Shown piece by piece: positions 15,449-24,693 of a DNA stretch of 26,112 nucleotides. Source of the DNA: Candidatus Accumulibacter iunctus. Lineage in GTDB: Bacteria > Pseudomonadota > Gammaproteobacteria > Burkholderiales > Rhodocyclaceae. Numbering within the stretch: position 1 is the first letter of the stretch; each line of letters opens with the position of its first letter. The stretch is from NCBI GenBank assembly GCA_002345025.1, contig DDUX01000075.1, positions 1-26,112 of the forward strand, read 5' to 3'. The notes under the pieces were generated by a model. The model was not told the origin of the DNA, made no database searches, and saw nothing but the letters and a program-made list of their open reading frames with translations. The position numbers were made by a program, and so were the translations under genes.

Positions 15449-18216
15449 GCCCAGGCAGCAAGCTGGCGGCCAGCGGCGCGGCGCCAGTGGTGCGGCTTGA
15501 CGGCATCAACCTGCGTTACGGCAAGACTGTCGCACTCGATGGCATCACGCTGGCGATCCCGGCAAGTTGCATGGTCGGCATCATCGGTCCCGACGGCGTC
15601 GGCAAGTCGAGCCTGCTGGCGCTGATTTCCGGCGCGCGCAAGCTACAGCAGGGGACCTTGCAGGTGCTGGCGGGCGACATGGCGAGCAAGCGCCACCGTG
15701 ACAGCATTTGCCCGCGCATCGCCTACATGCCCCAGGGTCTGGGAAGCAACCTCTACCCGACGCTGTCCGTCGAGGAGAACCTGCAGTTCTTCGGGCGCCT
15801 GTTCGGCCACAACGCCGACGAGCGCCGCCAGCGCATCGACGAACTGACCGCCAGCACCGGCTTGCAGCCCTTTCTGTCGCGCCCGGCGGGCAAGCTTTCG
15901 GGTGGCATGAAGCAGAAACTGGGGCTCTGCAGCGCCTTGATCCACGACCCCGACCTGCTGATCCTCGACGAACCGACAACCGGCGTCGACCCGCTGTCGC
16001 GCAAGCAATTCTGGGACCTGATCGACCATATCCGCAGCGAACGCGGCGCCATGAGCGTAGTCGTCGCCACCGCCTACATGGAGGAGGCCGAACGCTTCGA
16101 CTGGCTGGTGGCGATGGACGCCGGCAAGGTTCTGGCCACCGGCACCGCCGCCCAACTGCACAGCCGCACCGCGACGGCTTCGCTCGAGGAAGCCTTCATC
16201 GCCCTGCTGCCCGAGGACGAGCGACGAGGACATCAGGCCATCGTCGTACCGCCGCTGGCGCTCGGCGTCACCGGCGGCGAAGAAGACATCGCCATCGAAG
16301 CCAGGGGCCTGACCATGCGCTTTGGCGACTTCGTTGCCGTCGACCACGTCGACTTTCGCATCCGGCGCGGCGAGATTTTCGGCTTCCTCGGCTCCAACGG
16401 CTGCGGCAAGTCGACGACCATGAAGATGCTGACCGGCCTGTTGCCCGCCAGCGAGGGCAGCGCGCTGCTCTTCGGTCAGCCGGTCAATGCACAGGATATC
16501 AATGCGCGGCGACGCGGTGGCTACATGTCGCAGGCCTTCTCGCTCTACGGCGAACTCACCGTGCGCCAGAACCTGGTGCTGCATGCGCGGCTGTTTTCGC
16601 TGCCCGAAGAGGGGATCGCCGCGCGCGTCGACGAACTGGTCAAACGCTTTGGCCTGCTCAACGTCGTCGACACCCTGCCCGCCAACATGCCGCTCGGGAT
16701 ACGCCAGCGCCTGTCGCTGGCGGTGGCGGTGCTCCACAAACCCGAACTGCTGATCCTCGACGAACCGACCTCCGGCGTCGACCCGATCGCGCGCGACATG
16801 TTCTGGCAGATGATGATCGACCTTTCGCGCCAAGACCAGGTGACGATCTTCATCTCGACCCACTTCATGAACGAGGCCGCACGCTGCGATCGCATCTCGC
16901 TGATGCACGCCGGCCGGGTACTGGTCAGCGACACCCCGGCCGAACTGTTGCGCCAGCGCGGCACACAAACCCTGGAGCAGGCTTTCGTTTCGCATCTCGA
17001 GGAAGCCTCGGCAAGCGCCGAAAAAGTCGCCGTGCCGGCCGCCACGACACCACCGTCGACCGCCCTGCCCCGGTCCATCAACCCGCGCCGGGGCTTCGAT
17101 CCGGGCCGCGCCTTCAGCTACACCCTGCGCGAAACGCTGGAACTGCGGCGCGACCCAGTCCGCGCGACGCTGGCGCTGCTGGGCTCGGCGATCCTGATGT
17201 TCATCATCGGCTACGGCATCAACCTGGACGTTGAGAACCTCACCTATGCCCTGCTCGACCGCGACCAGACCGTGCTCAGCCAGAACTATTCGCTCAACCT
17301 GTCGGGGTCGCGCTATTTCGTCGAGAAGCCGCCGATCGCCGACTATGAAGACCTCGATCGACGCATGCGCAACGGCGAACTGTCTCTGGCCATCGAGATT
17401 CCGCCCGGATTTGCACGCGACATCGAGCGCGGCACGCCGGTAACGATCGGCGCCTGGGTCGACGGCGCCATGCCGACGCGCGCCGAGACCGTTCGCGGCT
17501 ACGTTCAGGCAATGCACGGGATGTGGCTCGCCGACATGGCGACGCATCGGCTGGGGATCACGCTGACCTCGGCCAGCACGCTGGAAACCCGCTACCGCTA
17601 CAACCCGGACGTCAAAAGCCTGCCGGCCATGGTTCCAGCCCAACTCCCGATGCTGCTGATGATGATTCCGGCGATGCTCGCGGCGCTGTCGGTGGTGCGC
17701 GAGAAGGAACTGGGTTCGATCGTCAATCTCTACGTTACGCCGGTGACCCGCAGCGAGTTCCTGCTCGGCAAGCAGTTGCCCTACATCGCGCTGGCGATGG
17801 TCAATTTCCTGCTGCTGGCGCTGATGGCCGTGACGGTATTCGGGGTGCCGATCAAAGGCAGTTTCCTCACACTGGCGCTGGGGGCGCTGATCTTCGTCGT
17901 CTGCTCGACCGGCTTCGGCCTGCTGGTCTCGACCTTCACCCGCAGCCAGATCGCCGCGATGTTCGTGACCATGATCGGCACCATCATCCCCTGTGTGCAG
18001 TTTGCCGGGCTACTCAACCCGGTATCGTCGCTCGAAGGCATCGGCGCCTTCATCGGCCACATGTACCCGGCGACCCATTTCCTGACCATCAGCCGCGGCG
18101 TGTTCAGCAAGGGGCTCGATGTTTTCAGCCTCGGACCCTCGTTCTGGCCGCTGCTCGCCGCCATTCCGGTGATCCTCGGCCTGGCCATTGCGCTGCTCAA
18201 GAAACAGGAGGCCTGA
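15445..18216 (+). CDS. rbbA: RbbA-type ABC transporter: two ATPase domains fused to ABC-2 permease
   Basis: A 923-aa protein, close to E. coli RbbA/YhiH (~911 aa). ABC domain 1: Walker A GPDGVGKSS (48-56), signature LSGGM (151-155) and Walker B LLILDEPTTGVDP (~171). ABC domain 2: Walker A GSNGCGKSTT (~316-325), a degenerate signature LGIRQRLSLA (~417) in place of LSGGQ, and Walker B LLILDEPTSGVDP (~435). The C-terminal ~360 residues form an ABC-2 permease with a first membrane helix at ~575-592, a periplasmic loop and a cluster of helices from ~725. With the neighbouring adaptor, permease and channel it should form a tripartite exporter. RbbA was also described as ribosome-associated; which role applies here is not visible. 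It overlaps the adaptor gene by 4 nt. Confidence 0.93.
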   Translation: MSPGSKLAASGAAPVVRLDGINLRYGKTVALDGITLAIPASCMVGIIGPDGVGKSSLLALISGARKLQQGTLQVLAGDMASKRHRDSICPRIAYMPQGLGSNLYPTLSVEENLQFFGRLFGHNADERRQRIDELTASTGLQPFLSRPAGKLSGGMKQKLGLCSALIHDPDLLILDEPTTGVDPLSRKQFWDLIDHIRSERGAMSVVVATAYMEEAERFDWLVAMDAGKVLATGTAAQLHSRTATASLEEAFIALLPEDERRGHQAIVVPPLALGVTGGEEDIAIEARGLTMRFGDFVAVDHVDFRIRRGEIFGFLGSNGCGKSTTMKMLTGLLPASEGSALLFGQPVNAQDINARRRGGYMSQAFSLYGELTVRQNLVLHARLFSLPEEGIAARVDELVKRFGLLNVVDTLPANMPLGIRQRLSLAVAVLHKPELLILDEPTSGVDPIARDMFWQMMIDLSRQDQVTIFISTHFMNEAARCDRISLMHAGRVLVSDTPAELLRQRGTQTLEQAFVSHLEEASASAEKVAVPAATTPPSTALPRSINPRRGFDPGRAFSYTLRETLELRRDPVRATLALLGSAILMFIIGYGINLDVENLTYALLDRDQTVLSQNYSLNLSGSRYFVEKPPIADYEDLDRRMRNGELSLAIEIPPGFARDIERGTPVTIGAWVDGAMPTRAETVRGYVQAMHGMWLADMATHRLGITLTSASTLETRYRYNPDVKSLPAMVPAQLPMLLMMIPAMLAALSVVREKELGSIVNLYVTPVTRSEFLLGKQLPYIALAMVNFLLLALMAVTVFGVPIKGSFLTLALGALIFVVCSTGFGLLVSTFTRSQIAAMFVTMIGTIIPCVQFAGLLNPVSSLEGIGAFIGHMYPATHFLTISRGVFSKGLDVFSLGPSFWPLLAAIPVILGLAIALLKKQEA

Positions 18217-18220
18217 GCCG

Positions 18221-19345
18221 ATGATCAGCGGCAGGAACGTATTCCGCCTTGGCGTCAAGGAACTGTGGAGCCTGGTGCGCGAGCCGATGATGCTGGTGCT
18301 GATCGCCTGGACCTTCACCGTGGCAATCTACGTCGCCGCCACGGCCATGCCCGACAGCTTGCACCATGCGCCGATCGCGATTGTCGATGAGGACGGCTCG
18401 CCGCTGTCGGCACGCATCGTGTCCAGCTTCTACCCGCCGCACTTCAAGATGCCGAGCATGGTTTCGCTGGCCGAGGTGGATGCTGGCATGGACCGCGGGG
18501 ACTACACCTTTGCCCTCGACATTCCGCCGAACTTCCAGAGCGACGTGCTGGCCGGGCGCACCCCGGCAATCCAGCTCAATATTGACGCCACGCGCATGGG
18601 CCAGGCCTTCACCGGCAACGCATACATCCAGCAGATCGTCACCAGCGAGGTCAATGAATTCATCGAGCGCTATCGCAGTTCTGCAGTGCCACCGGTCGAT
18701 CTCGCGCTACGGATGCGCTTCAACCCCAATCTCGACCAGGCGTGGTTCGGCTCGCTGATGGAGATCATCAACAACGTGACCATGCTGTCGATCATCCTGA
18801 CCGGTGCGGCACTGATCCGCGAACGCGAGCATGGCACCATCGAGCACCTGCTGGTGATGCCCGTGACGCCGGCCGAAATCATGCTGGCCAAGGTCTGGTC
18901 GATGGGCCTGGTGGTCCTGCTGGCCGCGCTGGTCGCACTGGTCTTTGTCGTCCAGGGGGCATTGCGGGTGCCGATTCAGGGCTCGCTGGCGCTGTTCATG
19001 CTGGCTGCCGCGCTGCACCTGTTCGCCACCACCTCGATGGGAATATTCCTGGCGACGCTGGCGCGCTCGATGCCGCAGTTCGGCATGCTGCTGGTCCTGG
19101 TGTTGTTGCCGCTGCAAATGCTGTCGGGCGGCAGCACGCCCTACGAGAGCATGCCGCAACTCGTGCAGGACATCATGCAGGTAGCGCCGACGACGCACTT
19201 CGTTTCGGCCGGCCAGGCGATTCTCTATCGCGGCGCCGGGATCGATGTGGTATGGCCGCAGCTTCTGGCCATTCTGGCGATTGGCGGCATCCTGTTCATC
19301 ACCTCACTGAGCCGCTTTCGCAGGACGATTGGCCAGATGGCATGA
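18221..19345 (+). CDS. yhhJ: ABC-2 type permease, YhhJ family
   Basis: ATG 18221 follows an ideal AGGAGG (18206-18211) located inside the end of rbbA. This start gives 374 aa, the same length as E. coli YhhJ, and is preferred over an in-frame start at 18188. The topology is ABC-2: an N-terminal membrane helix (~20-42), a large periplasmic domain (~45-180) and then five to six helices, with the conserved REREHGTIEHLLVMPVTPAE loop before the pump helices and a final helix near the C-terminus. It pairs with the permease half of RbbA to complete the transporter. It is the last gene of the operon; the stop is only 19 nt from the stop of the convergent oxygenase gene. Confidence 0.92.
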   Translation: MISGRNVFRLGVKELWSLVREPMMLVLIAWTFTVAIYVAATAMPDSLHHAPIAIVDEDGSPLSARIVSSFYPPHFKMPSMVSLAEVDAGMDRGDYTFALDIPPNFQSDVLAGRTPAIQLNIDATRMGQAFTGNAYIQQIVTSEVNEFIERYRSSAVPPVDLALRMRFNPNLDQAWFGSLMEIINNVTMLSIILTGAALIREREHGTIEHLLVMPVTPAEIMLAKVWSMGLVVLLAALVALVFVVQGALRVPIQGSLALFMLAAALHLFATTSMGIFLATLARSMPQFGMLLVLVLLPLQMLSGGSTPYESMPQLVQDIMQVAPTTHFVSAGQAILYRGAGIDVVWPQLLAILAIGGILFITSLSRFRRTIGQMA

Positions 19346-19364
19346 GCTGGCCGGATCGCCCGTC

Positions 19365-21686
19365 TCATTGCCCAAATGGCTGACGCAAGCGCGCCTGGTC
19401 CACCAGGTCCTTCTGCCGTTGCAGCACGCGCCGCTCGAAGCTCGCCTGGTTTTTCGTGCAGACCAGCGCATGCGTGCTGCCGCGACGGTCGGTCTCGTGG
19501 CTGACATCGCATTGGTCGCGGCGGATCGAATACTCGACGTGGTTTCGATGCTGCCGCGCGGCCTTGAAAACCCAGACGGAGCGCTCTGGGTCAGCGAGAA
19601 ACGCCGAGAGTTCGCGGCAGTGAGCACAACTGCAATCGACACGGCTGTCGCGAGCGAAGTCGACTGGCGGGACGAGCGGTTCGGCGATTCGTCTGGCGAG
19701 CTGATCCAGACAATGGGCGCGCAGCCGCCGCGTCGGCGGCCAGTCGCTCGCTGGCCAGCCCTGCTCGCTCAGCAGGCAGGCGGCGGGGACGAGGATCGCG
19801 TCGACGGCGAAGCGGTCAGGCCGGTTCAGGAGATGGTCCACCGCCTGCTCGCCAAGCGGGCGGACGCCGAGATGGCACAGCGCGCTCAGCAGGTCGACGA
19901 CGAGGGCCGGCGTCACCGGCAGGGCCTGCCGCCAGCCTGCCGTCGGCGTCGCCGCCGCCGGCTCCCCCGGCAGGGCAGAAACGAGGGCCTGCGCAGCGGA
20001 TTCGAGCAGCTCGGTAGACACACCGGCGGCCGAACGGGCGAGGAATCGCGCCGCCATCCGTTGCAGCAAGCCGGCGCAGGCGGCGGCCTGCAGCGGCGCA
20101 TTGCGGGCAATGATGCGCTGGACGAGTTCGGCGGCCCGCTCCGCCGGGAGCAGCATCGCCGCGTCCGCCAATGCCTCGTTGTCGCCGGCGTCGTAACAGC
20201 CCTCGGCGCTGACTTCGGTCAGCAAGGCTTCGATGTTGCCGCCATCCCCGCACCGGCGCAGCGCGGTCAGCAGCGGAGCGGCTCGTCCCGCAGGGGTGGG
20301 CGATAGCCACCCGGCAGTGGGCCAGTCTTCCCGCCGCGCGATGATCAGCCGGGCGAGTCGATGCGCCTCGTGCCACGAGGGTGACTCCTGGCCCTCGCCA
20401 AGCTCGACCCAGCGCTCGGCCAGTGCCGCCAGGTAGGGCAGCGACACCCGGTGGCCAGCGTCGGCGATCACCTGCAGCTTGCCGGTTTGCGGCCAGAGCA
20501 CCAGGGCAGCGCGCCGATAGCTGCGCTCGAAGGTCGCGCCCTCGTTCCCGGTGGCTTCGAAAAAGTACTGCGTGTCGGGCTCCTCGTCGTCCATCGCGCC
20601 CGGCGGACACAGTTCCGCGTCGGCGAACGGGATTTCGCCGAGACTCGGGCGGCTGCCGTCAGGCGCTTGCCAGCCCGAGAGCGTACGCAAACTGTTGACG
20701 ATCTCGAGCACCTCGAAATCATCGTCACCCGGCTGCGCATGACGCCCGCCGCGTGACCACGGACCACAGTACTCGGCATTGCCACTCTCGCTGATCGCCA
20801 GAAAGGCCAGGTGGAGTTCGCAGTTCGCCCGGCCGGCGGCGCTGGCGAGTACCGGGGCGACAGCGGCATCGACCCCCTTGAGCGAGCGAAAGCCGATTTC
20901 TGCCGGCGTATAGGCATGCTCGAGCGGATGGATCAGCTTGCCCGGGGACGATCGCTCGGCTGCGGCCGGCTCGGCAGCCCAGCGGCCGAGGAGATCGCTG
21001 ACCCGCTCGATCGCAGCATCGTACGCCGGCGGCCCGGGCGGTCTGCCCTCGCCATGCCGAATCAGGTTGTAGATCAGGACCAACCGGCAGCCGGCAGTGA
21101 TCGGGCGAACCTCGTGCCGGCAGTCGGCGTAGAAAGCGGCGTAAGCGACCTCCGACGGCTCCGGCGACGCGAGGTCGAGGCAGACCGCGCGCTCGCTGTG
21201 ACGGATGCACAGCTCGCCGCCGGTGTACAGCGAAGGCAGGACGACCACCAGCGTGGCGAACATCCCCGGTGCCTTTTCGGTGTCACGATGGCTGACGAAG
21301 AAGCTGCCGGTGTCATAGACCAGGAGCTTGTAGAACCCGGCCGAAACGGGCTCGCTGATGCCGAGACCGGCGGCGCAGCGGGCGACGATGTCGGCCAGGT
21401 GCTGGTCCCAGTGACGTCCGCCGAGGTGAACACGGTCGGCACCGATCTGCCACGTCCGGCGCACCTCGGTGTCGATCAGGGTATCGCTACCGCGGCCGTA
21501 CGGCGCCTGTTCGGCGACCGCAAGGAGCGCTTCGGCCTGTGCCGGCAACAGCGGCAGGGCAATCCGGCCGACCCCGTCCACTTCCAGCCGCGGCGCGAAG
21601 ATCTCGCAGCGGCCCGTGGCAAAGAAGTCGCCGGGGCGGCGGACGCCCTTGAGGATGTCGGCAAGGTCCCGGGTCAGGTCGGTCAT
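19365..21686 (-). CDS. 2-oxoglutarate/Fe(II) oxygenase (prolyl-4-hydroxylase-like) with large C-terminal region
   Basis: A 773-aa protein. Residues ~25-210 form a double-stranded β-helix oxygenase: iron ligands His133 and Asp135 in VSHRDTEK and His191 in CRHEV, and the 2-oxoglutarate-binding Arg201 in GCRLVLIYNL. FYKLLVYDTGSFF and TLVVVLPSLYTGGEL match prolyl-4-hydroxylase-type proteins. The remaining ~560 residues are helical with Ala/Leu-rich repeats and end in a Cys cluster (CSCAHC) followed by basic residues, perhaps a metal- or nucleic-acid-binding end. The substrate is unknown. A partial copy lies at 10438-11130. It begins 21 nt after the MoaD-like gene, so the two are likely co-transcribed. 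Confidence 0.82.
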   Translation of the reverse strand: MTDLTRDLADILKGVRRPGDFFATGRCEIFAPRLEVDGVGRIALPLLPAQAEALLAVAEQAPYGRGSDTLIDTEVRRTWQIGADRVHLGGRHWDQHLADIVARCAAGLGISEPVSAGFYKLLVYDTGSFFVSHRDTEKAPGMFATLVVVLPSLYTGGELCIRHSERAVCLDLASPEPSEVAYAAFYADCRHEVRPITAGCRLVLIYNLIRHGEGRPPGPPAYDAAIERVSDLLGRWAAEPAAAERSSPGKLIHPLEHAYTPAEIGFRSLKGVDAAVAPVLASAAGRANCELHLAFLAISESGNAEYCGPWSRGGRHAQPGDDDFEVLEIVNSLRTLSGWQAPDGSRPSLGEIPFADAELCPPGAMDDEEPDTQYFFEATGNEGATFERSYRRAALVLWPQTGKLQVIADAGHRVSLPYLAALAERWVELGEGQESPSWHEAHRLARLIIARREDWPTAGWLSPTPAGRAAPLLTALRRCGDGGNIEALLTEVSAEGCYDAGDNEALADAAMLLPAERAAELVQRIIARNAPLQAAACAGLLQRMAARFLARSAAGVSTELLESAAQALVSALPGEPAAATPTAGWRQALPVTPALVVDLLSALCHLGVRPLGEQAVDHLLNRPDRFAVDAILVPAACLLSEQGWPASDWPPTRRLRAHCLDQLARRIAEPLVPPVDFARDSRVDCSCAHCRELSAFLADPERSVWVFKAARQHRNHVEYSIRRDQCDVSHETDRRGSTHALVCTKNQASFERRVLQRQKDLVDQARLRQPFGQ

Positions 21687-21707
21687 CGCTTGCGGTCTCG
21701 CGCGCGC

Positions 21708-21965
21708 TCAGCCGCCGCTCAGCGCCTGCACGATCATCAGCTCGCCGTCCGCCGCGAGCGGCGTGGACAGATCGAAGACCATCGCGCGCCGCCAGAAGAT
21801 CCGCATGTGGCGGCGGATCGCGCCCTGCTCGTCGACCATCCGGAAGCGGATTCCCGGATACCGCCGGTCGAGGTCGTCGAGCACCGCGCCCACCGTCGCC
21901 CCTTCCGCCTCGACCCACGGTCCGCCGGTGTAGGACTGCAGGGCACTGGGGATCAGCACGCGCAT
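21708..21965 (-). CDS. MoaD/ThiS-like small β-grasp protein
   Basis: An 85-aa protein starting at ATG 21965 with a strong GGCGAGGAGG site just upstream; a longer in-frame upstream extension is rejected. It begins MRVLIPSALQSYTGG and ends LIVQ-type ALSGG. The C-terminal Gly-Gly is the hallmark of ubiquitin-like sulfur carriers (MoaD, ThiS), which are adenylated and thiocarboxylated there. Its neighbour is a BNR-repeat protein, a pairing I recall for this MoaD-like subgroup, and not molybdopterin genes. The sulfur-carrier function is inferred. Confidence 0.8.
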   Translation of the reverse strand: MRVLIPSALQSYTGGPWVEAEGATVGAVLDDLDRRYPGIRFRMVDEQGAIRRHMRIFWRRAMVFDLSTPLAADGELMIVQALSGG

Positions 21966-21993
21966 CGCCGCCTCCTCGCCGGGTCGCTCGGCA

Positions 21994-23133
21994 TCACCGT
22001 GGGTACGCGATCTCGACCGCATAGATCTCCGGCAGGTGGCGCGCCAGCACGTCCCAGTGCGCGCCCTCGTCGCGGCTGAACCACAACTCGCCGCTCGTCG
22101 TGCCGAAGTACAGGCCGACGGCATCGGCACGGTCGGCGCACATCGCCTGCCGTTTCACCGTCCACCACGCCTGCTCGCGTGGCATGCCCTGGTCCTGGCG
22201 TTCCCACGAGTCGCCACCGTCGCGCGTCGCATAGACCGCCGGCCGGCCGCCCGGACTGGTGCGCGGCCAGACGTCCGAAGCGTCCATCGGCAGCACCCAG
22301 GCCATCCGGTCGTCGCGCGGATGCACGACCAGCGGGAAACCGATGTCGCCGACATCCTGCGGCATCGTTGCGCCGATCCGCCGCCAGCGCGTGTCGGGAC
22401 GGTCGAGCCGGTAGATGCCGCAATGGTTCTGCTGGTAGAACCGGTCGGGATTGCCCGGGCACATGCGCACGCAGTGCGGGTCGTGGAAGCTGATGTCGCC
22501 CGGATCGAAACCCTCGACCACGGCCATGCCATCGACCAGAGGCGCGAAGCTCTGCCCACCGTCTGTCGATTCGTGCACGCCGCCGCCCGACATCGCGAAG
22601 TACAGGTGCCGCGGGTCGCGCGGATCGACGATGATCGAATGCAGTTTCGGCCCGTCGGGCGTGCCGTCCTGCGCCGTGCCGAACCATTCGCGGTAGCGCG
22701 GGTCGTCGTTGATGCACGAGAACGGCGCCCAGGTGTCACCGCCATCGGCGGAGCGGAACAGTCCCTGCGGCGAGGTGCCGGCGTACCAGACGCCGGGCTC
22801 GCTGGCGTGCGCCGGCGCCAGCCAGAAAGTATGGTCGACGCTGCGCGCCGCGAGACCGGTCGTGGCCGGACCGAAGGCCGGCGGCTTCGTCGCCTCCTTC
22901 CAGGTCTGGCCGAGGTCGGTCGAGCGGAAGATCGTCGGCCCCAGGTGGCCGGTCTTCGCCGCCGCCAACAGGGTGCGGCCGTCGCGCGCATCGAGCGCGA
23001 GGTGATTGATGACGTGGCCGAGGAAATGCGGGCCATCGGCGCGCCACGTCCGGCGTGCCGCATCGCCGCGAAAAAGCCACGCGCCCTTGCGCGTCGCCAC
23101 CAGCAGTACCGGATTCGCTGCCTTGTCCGTCAT
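21994..23133 (-). CDS. BNR/sialidase-like β-propeller protein
   Basis: A 379-aa protein from ATG 23133 (MTDKAANPVLLVATRKGAWL), with an AAAGGA site ~8 nt upstream. An ATG 66 nt earlier gives a poor low-complexity extension. At least four BNR/Asp-box-like repeats are visible: STDLGQTWKE, SADGGDTWAP, STDGGQSFAP, TRDGGDSWER and SRDEGAHWD. They fold into a β-propeller, as in sialidases and plant photosystem II assembly factors. No signal peptide is seen, so it is probably cytoplasmic. It lies 28 nt upstream of the MoaD-like gene in one operon. The ligand is unknown, and a glycosidase activity should not be assumed. Confidence 0.82.
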   Translation of the reverse strand: MTDKAANPVLLVATRKGAWLFRGDAARRTWRADGPHFLGHVINHLALDARDGRTLLAAAKTGHLGPTIFRSTDLGQTWKEATKPPAFGPATTGLAARSVDHTFWLAPAHASEPGVWYAGTSPQGLFRSADGGDTWAPFSCINDDPRYREWFGTAQDGTPDGPKLHSIIVDPRDPRHLYFAMSGGGVHESTDGGQSFAPLVDGMAVVEGFDPGDISFHDPHCVRMCPGNPDRFYQQNHCGIYRLDRPDTRWRRIGATMPQDVGDIGFPLVVHPRDDRMAWVLPMDASDVWPRTSPGGRPAVYATRDGGDSWERQDQGMPREQAWWTVKRQAMCADRADAVGLYFGTTSGELWFSRDEGAHWDVLARHLPEIYAVEIAYPR

Positions 23134-23235
23134 CCCGCGTTCCTTTCCAGCATTGCCAACCCTGCCATCGCCGCTGCCGCCATGTCGCAGAAAAGGCACG
23201 GGACTCTCATCGCGCGCTGCCCGTCATCGACCTGC

Positions 23236-23691
23236 TCACACCGCGTCCGGCCCGGCCTCGCACAGTTCCCTGAGCACCGCCAGGGCTTTCGGCCAGGCAT
23301 CGCGCAGGTAGTCCTCGAACTCCGGCGAGGTGTCGCATTCGACCGACACCTCGGTCGCGCCGTCGACGTCGCGGAAACGGTAGTTCTCGAAAGCCGGACC
23401 CCAGGCCTTGACGGTGGCGCTGTCGGTGTCTTCGACGCCGTCCTGGATGATACCCAGGTGGCGGATCGAAATGAACTCGTGCAACCGATTCGCCGCGATC
23501 TGCGCCACCATGCCACCGCCTTCGGGCGACAGGAAGCGGATGCGCGCGCCCTCGTCCCAGGATCCCTCGTAGTACGAGCCGGCGCAGAAAGGCCGTGTCC
23601 ACACGCGGTAGGTCGGGTCGTCGAGCATCGCGCGCCAGACGTGTGGCCGCGTCGCCTGGATGCGTACCGAGAATTCGAGTTTCGTGCTCAT
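23236..23691 (-). CDS. SRPBCC/AHSA1-family protein
   Basis: A 151-aa protein starting at ATG 23691 (MSTKLEFSVRIQATRPHVWR), with GGGAGG upstream; an ATG 21 nt earlier is less likely. The pattern of an N-terminal strand, then HVWRAMLDDPTYRVWTRPF, a central β-sheet (EGARIRFLSPEGGGMVA) and a long C-terminal helix (EFEDYLRDAWPKALAVL) fits the helix-grip START-like fold of AHSA1/SRPBCC proteins, which bind hydrophobic ligands or Hsp90-type partners. The next gene upstream on the same strand is a decayed YCII-domain gene, a common neighbour of AHSA1 proteins. Confidence 0.82.
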   Translation of the reverse strand: MSTKLEFSVRIQATRPHVWRAMLDDPTYRVWTRPFCAGSYYEGSWDEGARIRFLSPEGGGMVAQIAANRLHEFISIRHLGIIQDGVEDTDSATVKAWGPAFENYRFRDVDGATEVSVECDTSPEFEDYLRDAWPKALAVLRELCEAGPDAV

Positions 23692-23759
23692 GGCCGGCCC
23701 TCCCGCGGACACGCCGTCCCATCGTTGGTTTCGCGTCCTGGATTCATCATGTCGATCTC

Positions 23760-24075
23760 CCCACGCAGTCCCCGTGTCACGGTGGCAAGCGTCCGGAAGC
23801 GGTCGATCGCCTCGCTCGGCGCAAGCTCATCGAGTGCGCAATGGGGGCGCGCCTCAGTCCCCACTGTGCAGCCCTCGCCGAGACGATCGGGCAAAGGCAT
23901 CGACCAGTTCTACAGCCACTTTGCGAGACCGCATCTGAATGATCGTCCAGCCGGCGATCAGTTCCCTGGGGCTCGACAAAGGGGCCGTCAACGACGCTGC
24001 GCTCCTGACCCCTGTGGTGCACGCGCCAGCCTTCGCGTGGCGGTCGATCATCCCGCCCATCAGCCGTGCCCGCAA
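23760..24075 (-). pseudogene. Decayed YCII (DGPF)-domain gene
   Basis: Pieces of one YCII-family protein lie in alternating frames on the minus strand: GGMIDRHAKAGA, then SVVDGPFVEPQ, then RELIAGWTIIQMRSRKVAVEL and finally GCTVGTEARPHCALDELAPS. The VVDGPF...ELIAG signature is diagnostic of the family. At least two frameshifts and an internal deletion break it. It would have preceded the SRPBCC gene in the same operon. Confidence 0.6.
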
Positions 24076-24089
24076 ACGGCCGCGCGGCA

Positions 24090-24500
24090 GCGCACGCCGA
24101 AACCCGACCCGCCCCGCGAAGCGCGCTGGCGCCCTACTACGCCGAACTCGGCATCGACCCCACCGACAACCCTGTGGACCGCGGCCGCCTGCCGTTCAGC
24201 AACGACGTTGCCGACCTCGTCGCTCCCCTCGCGCCGCGCATCGTACGTTCTCATTCATCGGCCGCCCGGCGCGCGGCATCGAGAATCGCCTGATGCGCGA
24301 ACTGGGACCGCTCAGCGACCTGCCGCCGGAATTCCCGCTCGCCAGCGGCGCGCTCGGGCCGTTGCGGGCAATGGCCGAGGTGCTGGGGCCGGGGGGATTT
24401 CTCATCGTTCTGGGCAGGCGAGCGCGTTGCCGCAATCACGAAGGAATCCGCGACAAAGCTGACGCGACGATTGGCAGGAGGCGCGCCGGTCGCCGCGTAG
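24090..24500 (+). pseudogene. Decayed nitronate monooxygenase gene with internal deletion
   Basis: On the plus strand successive frames give PKPDPPREARWR, then LAPYYAELGIDPTDNPVDRG and RLPFSNDVADLVAPLAPRIV. At about 24245 they jump to FIGRPARGIENRLMRELGPL and EFPLASGALGPLRAMAE. After a G-run frameshift near 24395 the sequence continues GDFSSFWAGERVAAITKESA to a TAG at 24498-24500. The order matches nitronate monooxygenase (FMN-dependent 2-nitropropane dioxygenase family), but the middle of the barrel (roughly 150 residues) is missing. It is dead. Confidence 0.68.
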
Positions 24501-24644
24501 CGTCAGCGAATCGGACGGCTGGTCGGACTCAACGGACGTCCACCCGGCAAGAAATGAACGGCCGTCCAGAGCATGAACCCTCTCAGTGGCCACCTTCGCT
24601 GCGGTGAACGTGGGCTGAGAGTGGCGCGCCACACACCACGCGCA

Positions 24645-24664
24645 AATCCCGCCGAAGCGGGATT
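24645..24664 (-). terminator. Hairpin downstream of the PEP-CTERM gene
   Basis: A perfect 8-bp stem (AATCCCGC 24645-24652 with GCGGGATT 24657-24664) around the loop CGAA lies 30 nt after the stop of the minus-strand gene. On that strand only TGCGCG follows and there is no U-tract, so termination may be factor-assisted. Confidence 0.45.
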
Positions 24665-24693
24665 CGCGCGTCAAGCGTCCGCGACGGAACGAA

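Noticed and set aside
15643..17643. 666-codon minus-strand frame opposite rbbA
   Set aside because: Antisense shadow; both ABC ATPase domains and the permease are unambiguous on the plus strand.
20811..24462. Plus-strand frames of 422 and 808 codons opposite the oxygenase, MoaD-like, BNR and SRPBCC genes
   Set aside because: They span several real minus-strand genes and contain no recognisable domain.
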